Below, one piece after another: positions 53,122 to 53,378 of a DNA stretch of 53,378 nucleotides. Source of the DNA: Pseudomonadota bacterium (GTDB lineage: Bacteria; Pseudomonadota; Gammaproteobacteria; Steroidobacterales; Woeseiaceae). The translations under genes and the position numbers were made by a program. The stretch's first letter is position 1, and each line of letters begins with the position of its first letter. Under the pieces are notes generated by a model. The model had not been told where the DNA came from. It worked only from the letters and a program-made list of their open reading frames with translations, and searched no databases. The stretch spans positions 1 through 53,378 of the forward strand of contig JADFNG010000010.1 of the NCBI GenBank assembly GCA_022563505.1. Direction: 5' to 3'.

Positions 53122-53378
53122 GGAATAATCTTTGCCTTTGCAGGAGACCTATCTTAATCAATCCGCAATGATAGCAACAATCTTCAATATCCAAACGCGG
53201 TGGGTCACGGAAGATCGCCCACAGGAACGCAGCCCTAGCCCGGACTATTCAGTAGAGTCGACGACTGGCGCGGTAACCGTAGATGATGGGGGTAACTGTT
53301 GCCGGCGGCTTTCGCCCCTGCCGGTGTCTCACTCCACATCATAGCCCCGTTTCCAGTCGCCGCTCGGCGAACCGGACG
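53122..53378. other. Region upstream of cysS, no gene recognised
   Basis: No credible coding sequence is seen in the last 257 bases on either strand. It should contain the cysS promoter, read leftwards, but no clear -35/-10 pair stands out. CTAGCCCGGACTATTCA (53235-53251) repeats, with one mismatch, a word at 34505-34521 between pmbA and darP. Confidence 0.4.

Overview
This window looks like chromosomal DNA of a free-living, aerobic gammaproteobacterium. By eye its G+C is moderately high. The evidence is conserved gene order known from the class: ygfB-pepP-ubiH-ubiI on one strand facing a small coiled-coil gene, zapA, 6S RNA, the ygfA-type gene and rpiA; rplM-rpsI; pmbA next to darP (yjgA); holA-nadD-rsfS-rlmH joined to maf-rng-yhdP-tldD. 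A split glycine decarboxylase, Coq7 in place of UbiF, a SoxC-type sulfite dehydrogenase and an ATP-grasp/inactive-transglutaminase pair suggest an environmental lineage (Chromatiales, Woeseiales or Xanthomonadales-like) rather than an enteric. That placement is inference.

Layout. 1-3.6 kb: a periplasmic M23 peptidase (cut by the window edge) behind a 930-residue tandem HtrA protein resembling eukaryotic Nma111. 3.7-9.0 kb: a glycine cleavage operon gcvT-gcvH-gcvPA-tpx-gcvPB behind a tandem glycine riboswitch and a strong intrinsic terminator; the thiol peroxidase inside it lacks the resolving cysteine. 9.1-16.8 kb: a DUF885 peptidase, a four-gene exported operon (DUF6152, an unknown protein, SoxC, cytochrome c), and an ATP-grasp/7TM pair. 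16.9-24.5 kb: ubiquinone hydroxylases, PepP, YgfB, ZapA, 6S RNA, 5-formyl-THF cyclo-ligase, a lysine-rich histone-H1-like protein and RpiA. 24.5-25.7 kb is the most disturbed stretch: an inverted-repeat element, a HipA/YjjJ remnant, tRNA-Gln and an 80-bp tandem repeat.

25.7-36.8 kb: ribosomal proteins S9 and L13, a DUF481 outer-membrane protein, Coq7, a CRP homologue, Rpe, DjlA, PurC, YihY, PmbA, DarP and PurE-PurK. 36.8-38.9 kb: a MITE-like element, an AAA-FHA fusion ATPase and two small ORFs, one interrupted. 39.0-49.3 kb: a long co-directional run from holA to tldD with Trm112 upstream. 49.4-53.4 kb: MerC, a large palindrome, and the cysS-sufE-yidD-membrane protein operon.

Functional threads. 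One-carbon and purine metabolism recur (glycine cleavage, 5-formyl-THF cyclo-ligase, PurC, PurE, PurK), as do the pentose phosphate isomerase and epimerase (RpiA, Rpe). All three aerobic ubiquinone hydroxylations have candidates (UbiI, UbiH, Coq7). TldD and PmbA, two halves of one protease, are both present about 5 kb apart. The parts with the best chance of new biology are the riboswitch operon with its altered Tpx, the exported SoxC operon with two uncharacterised proteins, the ATP-grasp/7TM pair, the Nma111-like protease and the lysine-rich repeat protein.
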